Shown here: positions 1 through 6,044 of the stretch, one piece after another
Layout of the letters: each line of letters opens with the position of its first letter
Numbering within the stretch: the stretch's first letter is position 1
Assembly (NCBI GenBank): GCA_047639615.1
Contig: JBLIOL010000066.1
Span: 1 to 20,000 of the forward strand
Direction of reading: 5' to 3'
Length of the DNA: 20,000 nt
Origin: CAYWNK01 sp047639615
GTDB lineage: Bacteria > Planctomycetota > UBA1135 > GCA-002686595
Position numbers and translations under genes: made by a program
Notes under the pieces: generated by a model
Told to the model about the DNA's origin: nothing
The model's database searches: none
The model's input: the letters and a program-made list of their open reading frames with translations, nothing else

Positions 1-57
1 AGCCGGAGGCGATATTTAACCGTAGGTCAGCCCGAAGAATCGTGCGCGGCACAGTAT

Positions 58-3000
58 TCAGACTCGCACCAAGCCCGCGCAGTTCGGCCCCAGGAGTTCC
101 TTGAGCTCCGTGGCCAGTTCCTCCGAGATCGTCACGCGGAAGTCGTTGTGGGCCCGTAGGCGGCGCGTATGGCCGTCCCGGCCCGTGACCTGGAAGTAGA
201 CAGGGCTCTCGCCCTTGTGGCTATCGATGATCTGCTTGAGGCGCTGGAGGAGCCCCTCTTCCTGGGGCCCGAGGGTGATCGAGATGCCACCCCGGAAGGA
301 AGCCAGCGCGTCCTGGATGGGATAGGCCTCCTCCAGGATCAAGGCCGGCTCCTCGCCGCTGTCCTCGACCTTGGCGCGCAGCAGCAGCACGGCGCCGTCC
401 TCGATGATCTCGGCCTGCTCGGCGTAGGTACGCGGAAAGACCGTGACCGCGATCGAGCCGTGTAGATCCTCGAGTCGGAAGCGGCACATCTTCTGCCCAG
501 CCATGCGGCCGGACTTCACCACCAGCTCGGCCTTTTGGAGCACGAGTCCGGCGATGCGAACCTCGACGCCACCTTCCACTGCACCGAGCTGCGGGATGGG
601 GGAGCTGGAGAGCAGCGCCACCAGGCCGGCCTTTTCCTCAAGCGGGTGCCCGGTCAGGTAGAAGCCCAGCACCTCGAACTCCGCCGCCAGAGTGTCGGTC
701 TTAGAGAATGCCAAGCTGTCGTCGATGCCGTCGCCCACGGGCTCCTCGGCCTGCGTCTCTTGCGCGCCGCCACCGAAGGCGTCCAGCATGGAGATCTGTC
801 CCGAGCGCCGGTCGGCGGCCGCGTTGGCGCCGTCCTTGAGGGCGGATTCCACGACCGCCAGCACGGCGCCACGGTTGTGCCCCGTCTCGTCGAAGGTACC
901 GGCCTTGACGATCGCCTCCCAGGCGATCTTGCCGGCCTCGGCTGGATCCACCTGTTTGGTCAGGCTGTGCAGGGTGATCGTCTTGCCATCCGCGAGGAGC
1001 TCGTCCCGCCCGCGCTCGATGGCTTCTATGGCCTTCTGACCGGTGCCCTTGATGGCGCCCATACCGAAGCGGATCGCGTCCTTGCCCTCGGGGTGGAACT
1101 CCCAGCGTGAGCGACCGATCGAGGGCGGCAGGATGTCGATGCCGGTCTTCTTGCAGTCGTCGATGAAGTCCTTCACCTTGGCAGAGTCGCCCATCTCGCA
1201 GGAGAAGTTGGCGGCCAGGAAGGCCAGGCGGAAGTTCGCCTTGAGGAAAGCCGTCTGGTACGTGATCAGGGCGTAGGCGGCCGAGTGCGACTTGTTGAAG
1301 CCGTAGCCGCCGAACTTGACGATGTTGTCCCAGACCTCCTGGGAGACCTCGCGCGCACAGCCCTTCTCGAAGGCGCCCTCGATGAACTGGGACGAGAACT
1401 GCTGCATGATCTCGGGCTTCTTCTTGCCCATGGCCTTGCGCAGGTTGTCGGCGTCGTTCATCGAGAAGCCGCCCAGGGCCACCGATGCGAGCATGACCTG
1501 CTCCTGGTACACGATGCAGCCGTAGGTGCTGCCCAGGATCGGCTCCAGGGTCTCGTGCGGGTAGCTGATGGGCTCGATGCCGTGCTTGCGGTCGCAGAAC
1601 ATGTCGACCATGCCCGACTCCAAGGGGCCCGGCCTGTAGAGCGCCAAGACCGCGATCACGTCCTCGAAGCAGTCCGGCTTGAGCCGCGCCAGGAGCTTGC
1701 GCATGCCCTCGGACTCCAACTGGAAGACGCCCAGGGTGTCGCCCGTCATGAGCAGGTTGTAGGTGGCCGGGTCGCCCGCCGGCAGGTTCTCGATGTCCGG
1801 CGCCGTGCCGCCCATGGCGCGGATGTTCTCGCAGCACTTGTCGATGATGGTCAGGGTTCGCAGACCCAGGTAGTCCATCTTGAGCAGGCCCAATTCCTCG
1901 AGCTGTGGCGCCGGGTACTGGGTCGTGATGTCCTCGCCGTTGCGGCCCAGGGGCACGAACTCGCTGGTGGGGCGGGGCGTGATGACCACCCCGGCCGCGT
2001 GCGTCGACACGTGCCGCGCCATGCCCTCCAAGGGCACGGAATAGCGGAAGAGTTCCTCGAATTCGGCTGATTCCGCGCGGAAGGCCTGCAGGTCCTTGTC
2101 GGTCTCCAGGGCCTTGGCCAGGGTCGGAGCGCCGGGGCCCGAGGGGATTTTCTTGGCGATGCGGTCCACATCCCGCAGGGGCACGTCGAGCACCCGACCT
2201 ACATCCCGCACCACCGTGCGCGAGGCCATGGTCCCGAAGGTCACGATCTGGGTGACGTTCTCCTTGCCGTAGCGGTCGCGCGTGTACTGGATCACGCGCT
2301 CGCGGCCGTTTTTGCAGAAGTCGATATCGATGTCGGGCATCGACACGCGGCTCGAGTTCAAGAAGCGCTCGAAGAGCAGGTCATACTCGAGCGGATCCAG
2401 GCGCGTGATGTCGAGCAGGTAAGCCACGATCGAACCCGCTGCTGAACCGCGGCCGGGGCCCACCGGGATGTCGTGATCGCGGGCCCACTTGATCAGGTCC
2501 CAAACGATCAGGAAGTAGGACACGAAGCCCAGCTCGCGGATGACCTTCTTCTCGTGAGTCAGGCGTTCGCGCGCCGCGGTGGAGTCCCCGTAGAGCTCGC
2601 CAATGCGCTCCTCGAGCAAGCGGTCGAAGAGCACATCCGGCGCCTCACCCGTGTCACTGTCAAAATCGGGCACGTGGTAGGTGCCGAACTCAATCTCCAC
2701 GTTGACCTGCTCGGCCACATCCATGGTGGCGCGCACGGAATCGGGCAGATCCCGGAACATGTGACCCATCTCTTCGCGGGTCTTGAAGTAGAGGCTGTCC
2801 GTGTCGAAGCGAAAGCGCTTCTCGTCGGCCTTCTTCGCACCGGTGTTGATGCACAGCAGCACATCCTGCGCGTGGCAGTCTTCCTGGCGCAGGTAGTGGA
2901 TGTCGTTGGTGGCTACCAACGGGATGCCGAGGCGCTGGTTCAGGCGCACCAAGGACTCGTTGACTTTGTTCTGGATCTCGATGCCGTTGCGCTGCAACTC

Positions 3001-3528
3001 GAGCCAGAAATGGTCGGGCCCGAAGAGGTCGCGCATGTGGCTGGCCAGGTCTTCCGCCTCCTGGTCCTTGTCGCGCATGAAGAGCTGGTTGATCTCCCCG
3101 CCGAGGCAACCGGAGAGGCATGAGATGCCCTTCGAGTGTTGCTCGAGCATGGCCATGTCGATGCGCGGGCGAAAGCTAAAGCCGTTGACCATGGCCTCGG
3201 AGGCCAGCTTGATCAAGTTCTGGTAGCCCTCTTGATTGCGAGCGAGCAGGGTCAGGTGGCTATAGCCATTGCCTTTCTTCTTGCTGTGCTTCTCCGCCAT
3301 CGAGCGTTTGGCGATGTACACCTCGCAGCCGATGAGCGGCTTGATGCCGCCCGCATGGCAGGCTTGGTACAGCTCTATTGCGCCGTACATATTGCCGTGG
3401 TCGGTCAGCGCCAAAGCGCGCTGTTGGTCCTCCTGGCAGGCCTTAACCAGGCTCTTGATGCGGTTTGCACCATCTAGCAGGCTGTATTCAGAGTGCACAT
3501 GTAGGTGCACAAAATCGGGCGTGCTCAT
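58..3528 (-). CDS. dnaE: DNA polymerase III alpha subunit (DnaE1 type)
   Basis: Catalytic subunit of the replicative DNA polymerase, cytoplasmic, acting within the Pol III holoenzyme. The 1156-residue length is normal for DnaE. The N-terminal PHP domain (about residues 5-290) opens with HLHVH at 8-12 and has TDHG at 42-45, Glu69, His91 and the DIH motif at 209-211. Many PHP metal ligands are therefore present. The palm carries GPGRGS at 357-362 and PDIDIDF at 398-404, which holds the paired catalytic aspartates 401 and 403. A clamp-binding-like motif, QISML, sits at 911-915, followed by an OB-fold region near 985-1060. No intein or frameshift is seen. The ATG start is supported by an AAGGA ribosome binding site overlapping the stop of the upstream transcarbamylase gene, so the two are probably co-transcribed. 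Identification is very secure. Confidence 0.98.
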   Translation of the reverse strand: MSTPDFVHLHVHSEYSLLDGANRIKSLVKACQEDQQRALALTDHGNMYGAIELYQACHAGGIKPLIGCEVYIAKRSMAEKHSKKKGNGYSHLTLLARNQEGYQNLIKLASEAMVNGFSFRPRIDMAMLEQHSKGISCLSGCLGGEINQLFMRDKDQEAEDLASHMRDLFGPDHFWLELQRNGIEIQNKVNESLVRLNQRLGIPLVATNDIHYLRQEDCHAQDVLLCINTGAKKADEKRFRFDTDSLYFKTREEMGHMFRDLPDSVRATMDVAEQVNVEIEFGTYHVPDFDSDTGEAPDVLFDRLLEERIGELYGDSTAARERLTHEKKVIRELGFVSYFLIVWDLIKWARDHDIPVGPGRGSAAGSIVAYLLDITRLDPLEYDLLFERFLNSSRVSMPDIDIDFCKNGRERVIQYTRDRYGKENVTQIVTFGTMASRTVVRDVGRVLDVPLRDVDRIAKKIPSGPGAPTLAKALETDKDLQAFRAESAEFEELFRYSVPLEGMARHVSTHAAGVVITPRPTSEFVPLGRNGEDITTQYPAPQLEELGLLKMDYLGLRTLTIIDKCCENIRAMGGTAPDIENLPAGDPATYNLLMTGDTLGVFQLESEGMRKLLARLKPDCFEDVIAVLALYRPGPLESGMVDMFCDRKHGIEPISYPHETLEPILGSTYGCIVYQEQVMLASVALGGFSMNDADNLRKAMGKKKPEIMQQFSSQFIEGAFEKGCAREVSQEVWDNIVKFGGYGFNKSHSAAYALITYQTAFLKANFRLAFLAANFSCEMGDSAKVKDFIDDCKKTGIDILPPSIGRSRWEFHPEGKDAIRFGMGAIKGTGQKAIEAIERGRDELLADGKTITLHSLTKQVDPAEAGKIAWEAIVKAGTFDETGHNRGAVLAVVESALKDGANAAADRRSGQISMLDAFGGGAQETQAEEPVGDGIDDSLAFSKTDTLAAEFEVLGFYLTGHPLEEKAGLVALLSSSPIPQLGAVEGGVEVRIAGLVLQKAELVVKSGRMAGQKMCRFRLEDLHGSIAVTVFPRTYAEQAEIIEDGAVLLLRAKVEDSGEEPALILEEAYPIQDALASFRGGISITLGPQEEGLLQRLKQIIDSHKGESPVYFQVTGRDGHTRRLRAHNDFRVTISEELATELKELLGPNCAGLVRV

Positions 3529-3535
3529 GGGGGGC

Positions 3536-3542
3536 TTTCCTT
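3536..3542 (-). promoter_or_regulatory. dnaE ribosome binding site overlapping the upstream stop
   Basis: On the minus strand the stop codon TAA of the upstream carbamoyltransferase gene runs directly into GGAAA, giving AAGGA about 8 nt before the dnaE ATG. This overlap suggests translational coupling of the two genes (inference). Confidence 0.6.
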
Positions 3543-4557
3543 AACCGCGCAAGAGGAGTGAGAGCAGACCCTTCTGGGTGTACATGCGATTGGCCGCTTG
3601 CTGGATCATGAGAGAACGCGGTCCATCCATGACCTGGTCCGTGACCTCGAGGTTGCGGCGCACGGGCATGGGATGCATCACGCGCGCCTCATCGCCGAGG
3701 GCGAGCAGCTTCTCGTCTACACACCAACCGGCACCACGCGCCAGGCGACTAGCGGCCAAAGTCGGATTGCCGTAGCTCTCGAGGCTCCACCAGGAGCGCG
3801 CGTAGATCACGTGCGCATCCTTGGCTGCCTCTTCGGAGGTGCAACCCAAGTCGAGTTGTGCGCCGCTTGCGCGCGCGGTGGCGGCGGCTTCGGAGATGAC
3901 ACCGTCGTCCAGTTCGAAACCGGGCGGGTGGGCTACCGACACGTCCATGCCGGAGCGCAGTGCGGCTAGAAGAATCGAGTGCACCACGGCGGGGGAGCTC
4001 GGGGTGGGGGACTGGGTCCAGTGGATCGCGAGGCGCTTGCTTTTCAGCTGGCCCAAACTCTCGCGCAGGGTGAACAGATCGGCGAGGGCTTGCAGCGGGT
4101 GCCAAAGCGCACTCTCCATGTTGATCACGGGCACGCGCGCGTGCTCGGCCCAGGCATTGATGCTCGTGTCCTGGCGGTCGATCTCCCAGGAGTTGCCGGC
4201 CAGGGTGGGACGGATCGCAAGCGCGTCTAAGTAGGTGCTGAGCACTGCTGCCGCATCTTTGATGTGCTCCGGCGAGGTGCCGTCCATGACGCGGCCGTGG
4301 CGCGACTCGAGCTCCCAAAAATCCGTGGCCGCGTTCATGTTGACCGTGTGCCCACCGAGCTGGTACGTGGCCACTTCGAGCGAGGTGCGCGTGCGCAGGG
4401 AACCGCGGAAGAATAGGAGCCCGAGGCTACGGCCCACGAGTTCCGTGCGGGTCACGCCGCGCTTGAGCCGAAGGGCGAGATCCAGGATGTCTTCGACCTG
4501 CTGGTCGCTGAGATCCTGGAGACGAATAAAGTGGAGAGGAGCTGAGCCGGGGGCCAT
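3541..4557 (-). CDS. argF': N-succinyl- (or N-acetyl-) ornithine carbamoyltransferase, ArgF' type
   Basis: Aspartate/ornithine transcarbamylase family, 338 aa, predicted to transfer the carbamoyl group to an N-acylated ornithine in arginine biosynthesis. The carbamoyl-phosphate motif SLRTRTS is at 53-59, HPLQ at 153-156, and the C-terminal motif at 295-302 reads HPMPVRRN. The block WELE...GRVMDGTSPEH (81-98) matches the acetyl/succinyl-ornithine branch rather than plain OTCase. At the position that separates the two, acetyl-specific enzymes have Glu and the Bacteroides succinyl enzyme has Pro; here it is Pro96, which favours succinylornithine. Oddity: the HCLP cysteine of the ornithine group is replaced by Pro, as in aspartate transcarbamylases. 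The start is ATG directly after an in-frame TAG, with no obvious ribosome binding site. It is followed 12 nt later by dnaE. The family is secure; the substrate is inferred. Confidence 0.85.
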   Translation of the reverse strand: MAPGSAPLHFIRLQDLSDQQVEDILDLALRLKRGVTRTELVGRSLGLLFFRGSLRTRTSLEVATYQLGGHTVNMNAATDFWELESRHGRVMDGTSPEHIKDAAAVLSTYLDALAIRPTLAGNSWEIDRQDTSINAWAEHARVPVINMESALWHPLQALADLFTLRESLGQLKSKRLAIHWTQSPTPSSPAVVHSILLAALRSGMDVSVAHPPGFELDDGVISEAAATARASGAQLDLGCTSEEAAKDAHVIYARSWWSLESYGNPTLAASRLARGAGWCVDEKLLALGDEARVMHPMPVRRNLEVTDQVMDGPRSLMIQQAANRMYTQKGLLSLLLRG

Positions 4558-4565
4558 CTACACAG

Positions 4566-4736
4566 AGTAACCATGAGGCCGTCCGATTCCAGAACAGCCG
4601 GCCCGTCTACGTCGGCTTCTGCAAGTTCCCTGAAGAACTCAAAGAGTTCCAAGAAGGCTGGGTTCGCAAGCTTGACACCCCCCCTCCGCACCCGTACAAA
4701 GCCCCCCCCAACGGCACCCGTAGCTCAACTGGATAG
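4566..4736 (+). pseudogene. Protein-like frame without a start codon, ending inside tRNA-Arg
   Basis: The gap between the divergent argF' start and tRNA-Arg holds an open plus-strand frame that follows a TAA in the same frame near 4527. It has no ATG, GTG or TTG start. It reads like real protein, for example RPVYVGFCKFPEELKEFQEG, with mainly G/C third positions, and its first stop is the TAG within the D-arm of the tRNA. It could be the 3' remnant of a lost gene, or chance. The complementary strand also gives a protein-like frame (FLELFEFFRELAEADV), so strand choice is uncertain. No family is recognised. Confidence 0.25.
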
Positions 4737-4790
4737 AGCACCTGACTACGGATCAGGAGGTTACAGGTTCGAATCCTGTCGGGTGTACCA
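4714..4790 (+). tRNA. tRNA-Arg(ACG)
   Basis: Full cloverleaf: acceptor GCACCCG (4714-4720) pairs with CGGGTGT (4780-4786, one G-T pair), the D-stem is GCTC/GAGC, the anticodon stem CCTGA/TCAGG encloses a seven-base loop with anticodon ACG at 4748-4750, and the T-arm ACAGG-TTCGAAT-CCTGT is standard. CCA is encoded at 4788-4790. This is the usual bacterial substrate for A34-to-inosine editing by TadA, which is encoded just downstream on the same strand. Confidence 0.97.
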
Positions 4791-4814
4791 CTACCCCCGG
4801 TCCACACGGGCCAG

Positions 4815-4828
4815 GCGACAATTGTCGC
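4815..4828. promoter_or_regulatory. Perfect 14-bp palindrome, possible operator
   Basis: GCGACAATTGTCGC is an exact palindrome lying 25 nt after tRNA-Arg and about 105 nt before tadA. It could be a dimeric-repressor site or part of a tRNA 3' processing or termination structure. No regulator can be assigned. Confidence 0.3.
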
Positions 4829-4874
4829 TCCGTCCGTGACCGGTTGCCCGCTGGCCAGCCCCCTGGCTGACGTG

Positions 4875-4909
4875 CCTCGGAGCGGCTCTTAGGAGCCGCC
4901 ACCCCGAGG
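4875..4909 (+). terminator. Strong hairpin upstream of tadA
   Basis: CCTCGG (4875-4880) pairs with CCGAGG (4904-4909), and GCGGCTC (4882-4888) pairs with GAGCCGC (4893-4899), closing a TTAG loop. That is 13 pairs with a small internal loop. No T-run follows, so it may be a factor-dependent terminator of the tRNA or a 5' leader hairpin. It ends 23 nt before the tadA start, just before its GA-rich ribosome binding site. Confidence 0.45.
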
Positions 4910-4932
4910 GATGACATGAAAGGGGGGCTAGC

Positions 4933-5469
4933 ATGGCGGAACCTGACAACGAGCTGAGGAGCGAATCAGAACCTCTCCAGGTGGAGCCAATCCCCCCGGA
5001 GCGGCTCGAGCAGGACCGTCGCTGGATGGCACTGGCCCTTTTGGAAGCTAAGCGCGCGTTTGACGCGGACGAGGTGCCCATTGGAGCCGTGTTGGTCAGA
5101 GACGGCAAGGTGCTCGCCCGGGGCCGCAATGCGACCCGCGAGCGCCGCGATCCAACCGCCCATGCCGAGGTTGTGGCCATTCAGGCCGCCACCCGAGCTA
5201 CGGGCGACATGCGCCTACCGGGTACCACCCTCTATACGACGGTGGAGCCCTGTTTCATGTGCGCCGGCGCCCTTGTCCACGCCCGCGTGGACCGAGTCGT
5301 CTGGGCTGTGCGCGACCCCAAGTTTGGGGGCGCTGCTTCCCTGGGCCAAGTTCTGACCCACCCCGGCGCGAATCATCGCGCAGAGATCGCCGAAGGCGTC
5401 TTTGCCGACGAAGCGCGCTCGCTCCTCCTCGAGTTCTTTAGATTCAAGCGCAGTGCGGCTCGGCGCTAG
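4933..5469 (+). CDS. tadA: tRNA-specific adenosine deaminase
   Basis: Zinc-dependent deaminase converting A34 of tRNA-Arg(ACG) to inosine, which allows one tRNA to read CGU, CGC and CGA. The cytidine-deaminase-fold signature is complete: HAE at 77-79 gives the zinc-binding His77 and catalytic Glu79, and PCFMC at 106-110 gives zinc-binding Cys107 and Cys110. The 178-aa length is slightly above usual because of about 28 acidic, Pro-rich residues before the first helix. The ATG start is supported by the purine-rich AAAGGGGGG about 6 nt upstream; Met32 would be an alternative but lacks such a site. Its predicted substrate tRNA lies 142 nt upstream on the same strand, followed by a palindrome and a strong hairpin. 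Identification is secure. Confidence 0.95.
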   Translation: MAEPDNELRSESEPLQVEPIPPERLEQDRRWMALALLEAKRAFDADEVPIGAVLVRDGKVLARGRNATRERRDPTAHAEVVAIQAATRATGDMRLPGTTLYTTVEPCFMCAGALVHARVDRVVWAVRDPKFGGAASLGQVLTHPGANHRAEIAEGVFADEARSLLLEFFRFKRSAARR

Positions 5470-5536
5470 GCGGCCATTCGGCTGGGGGAGACCCCAACCA
5501 AGGCAACCTAGAGCAGACGGTCGCGCGACCCCCGGT

Positions 5537-5626
5537 GGTGAGGTGCCAGAGCGGCTTAATGGGCTGGTTTCGAAAACCTGTGTGTCTTTACGGGCACCGA
5601 GGGTTCAAATCCCTCCCTCACCGCCA
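5537..5626 (+). tRNA. tRNA-Ser(CGA)
   Basis: Type II tRNA with a long variable arm. Acceptor GGTGAGG (5537-5543) pairs with CCTCACC (5616-5622), discriminator G, and CCA is encoded at 5624-5626. The anticodon loop TTCGAAA gives anticodon CGA at 5571-5573. The T-arm is GAGGG-TTCAAAT-CCCTC. The anticodon stem CTGGT/ACCTG contains one T-T mismatch at its second pair, which is slightly unusual. Confidence 0.95.
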
Positions 5627-5686
5627 TCCCCCTCCTCTTGGCGAGTAGAACAGGGGCGCTGAATCGAGCAAACACAAAAACATGGT

Positions 5687-5776
<90 letters not shown>

Positions 5777-5782
5777 CTTCTA

Positions 5783-5798
5783 CGGTCCCCACGGACCG
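5783..5798 (+). terminator. Short hairpin after the serine tRNA pair
   Basis: CGGTCC pairs with GGACCG around a CCAC loop, starting 6 nt after the CCA end of tRNA-Ser(GGA). No T-run follows. It may mark 3' processing or weak termination between the tRNAs and the SRP RNA. Confidence 0.3.
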
Positions 5799-5807
5799 CA
5801 CCCCCTA

Positions 5808-5936
5808 GGGCGTGCGCGGCGGTGGGTTCGGTCCCACGCGGTGGGCCGGGTTCGAACCGGGTCAGGCCGGGAACGGAGCAGCCCTAAGGACTTTGGCCCA
5901 AGTGCGAGGTGCCCGGGCCCTTCGGCGCGCACGTTC
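5808..5936 (+). ncRNA. ffs: Small signal recognition particle RNA (4.5S type)
   Basis: The conserved domain IV is clear at 5861-5889: GTCAGG, then CCG closing a GGAA tetraloop (5870-5873) with CGG, then AGCAGCC on the returning strand. This is the Ffh-binding tip that pairs with the signal recognition particle protein for membrane targeting. The ends pair over ten positions (5808-5817 with 5927-5936, two G-T pairs), and a run of seven T follows at 5937-5943, so the exact ends are approximate. The length near 129 nt is close to E. coli 4.5S RNA, with no Alu domain. Position immediately upstream of dnaX-ybaB-recR matches the arrangement known from Bacillus. Confidence 0.88.
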
Positions 5937-5955
5937 TTTTTTTGCCGGCATGTTT

Positions 5956-5986
5956 GCCCTGGCTCCGGCTGCCGGGGCTTTTTTTT
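5956..5986 (+). terminator. Rho-independent terminator before dnaX
   Basis: GCCCTGGC (5956-5963) pairs with GCCGGGGC (5971-5978, one G-T pair) around a seven-base loop, followed by eight T (5979-5986). It backs up the SRP RNA end and separates the RNA genes from dnaX. Confidence 0.8.
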
Positions 5987-6044
5987 GTGCCTCTCGGTAA
6001 GCAGGCGCCAGGTCAGGCTTCGTCCTGCGCTCCGGAGGCGTAGA

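Noticed and set aside
701..1837. Open frames of 378 aa (minus) and 261 aa (1285-2070, plus) inside dnaE.
   Set aside because: Out-of-frame shadows of a GC-rich gene with Arg/Gly/His-rich composition; dnaE is intact across the region.
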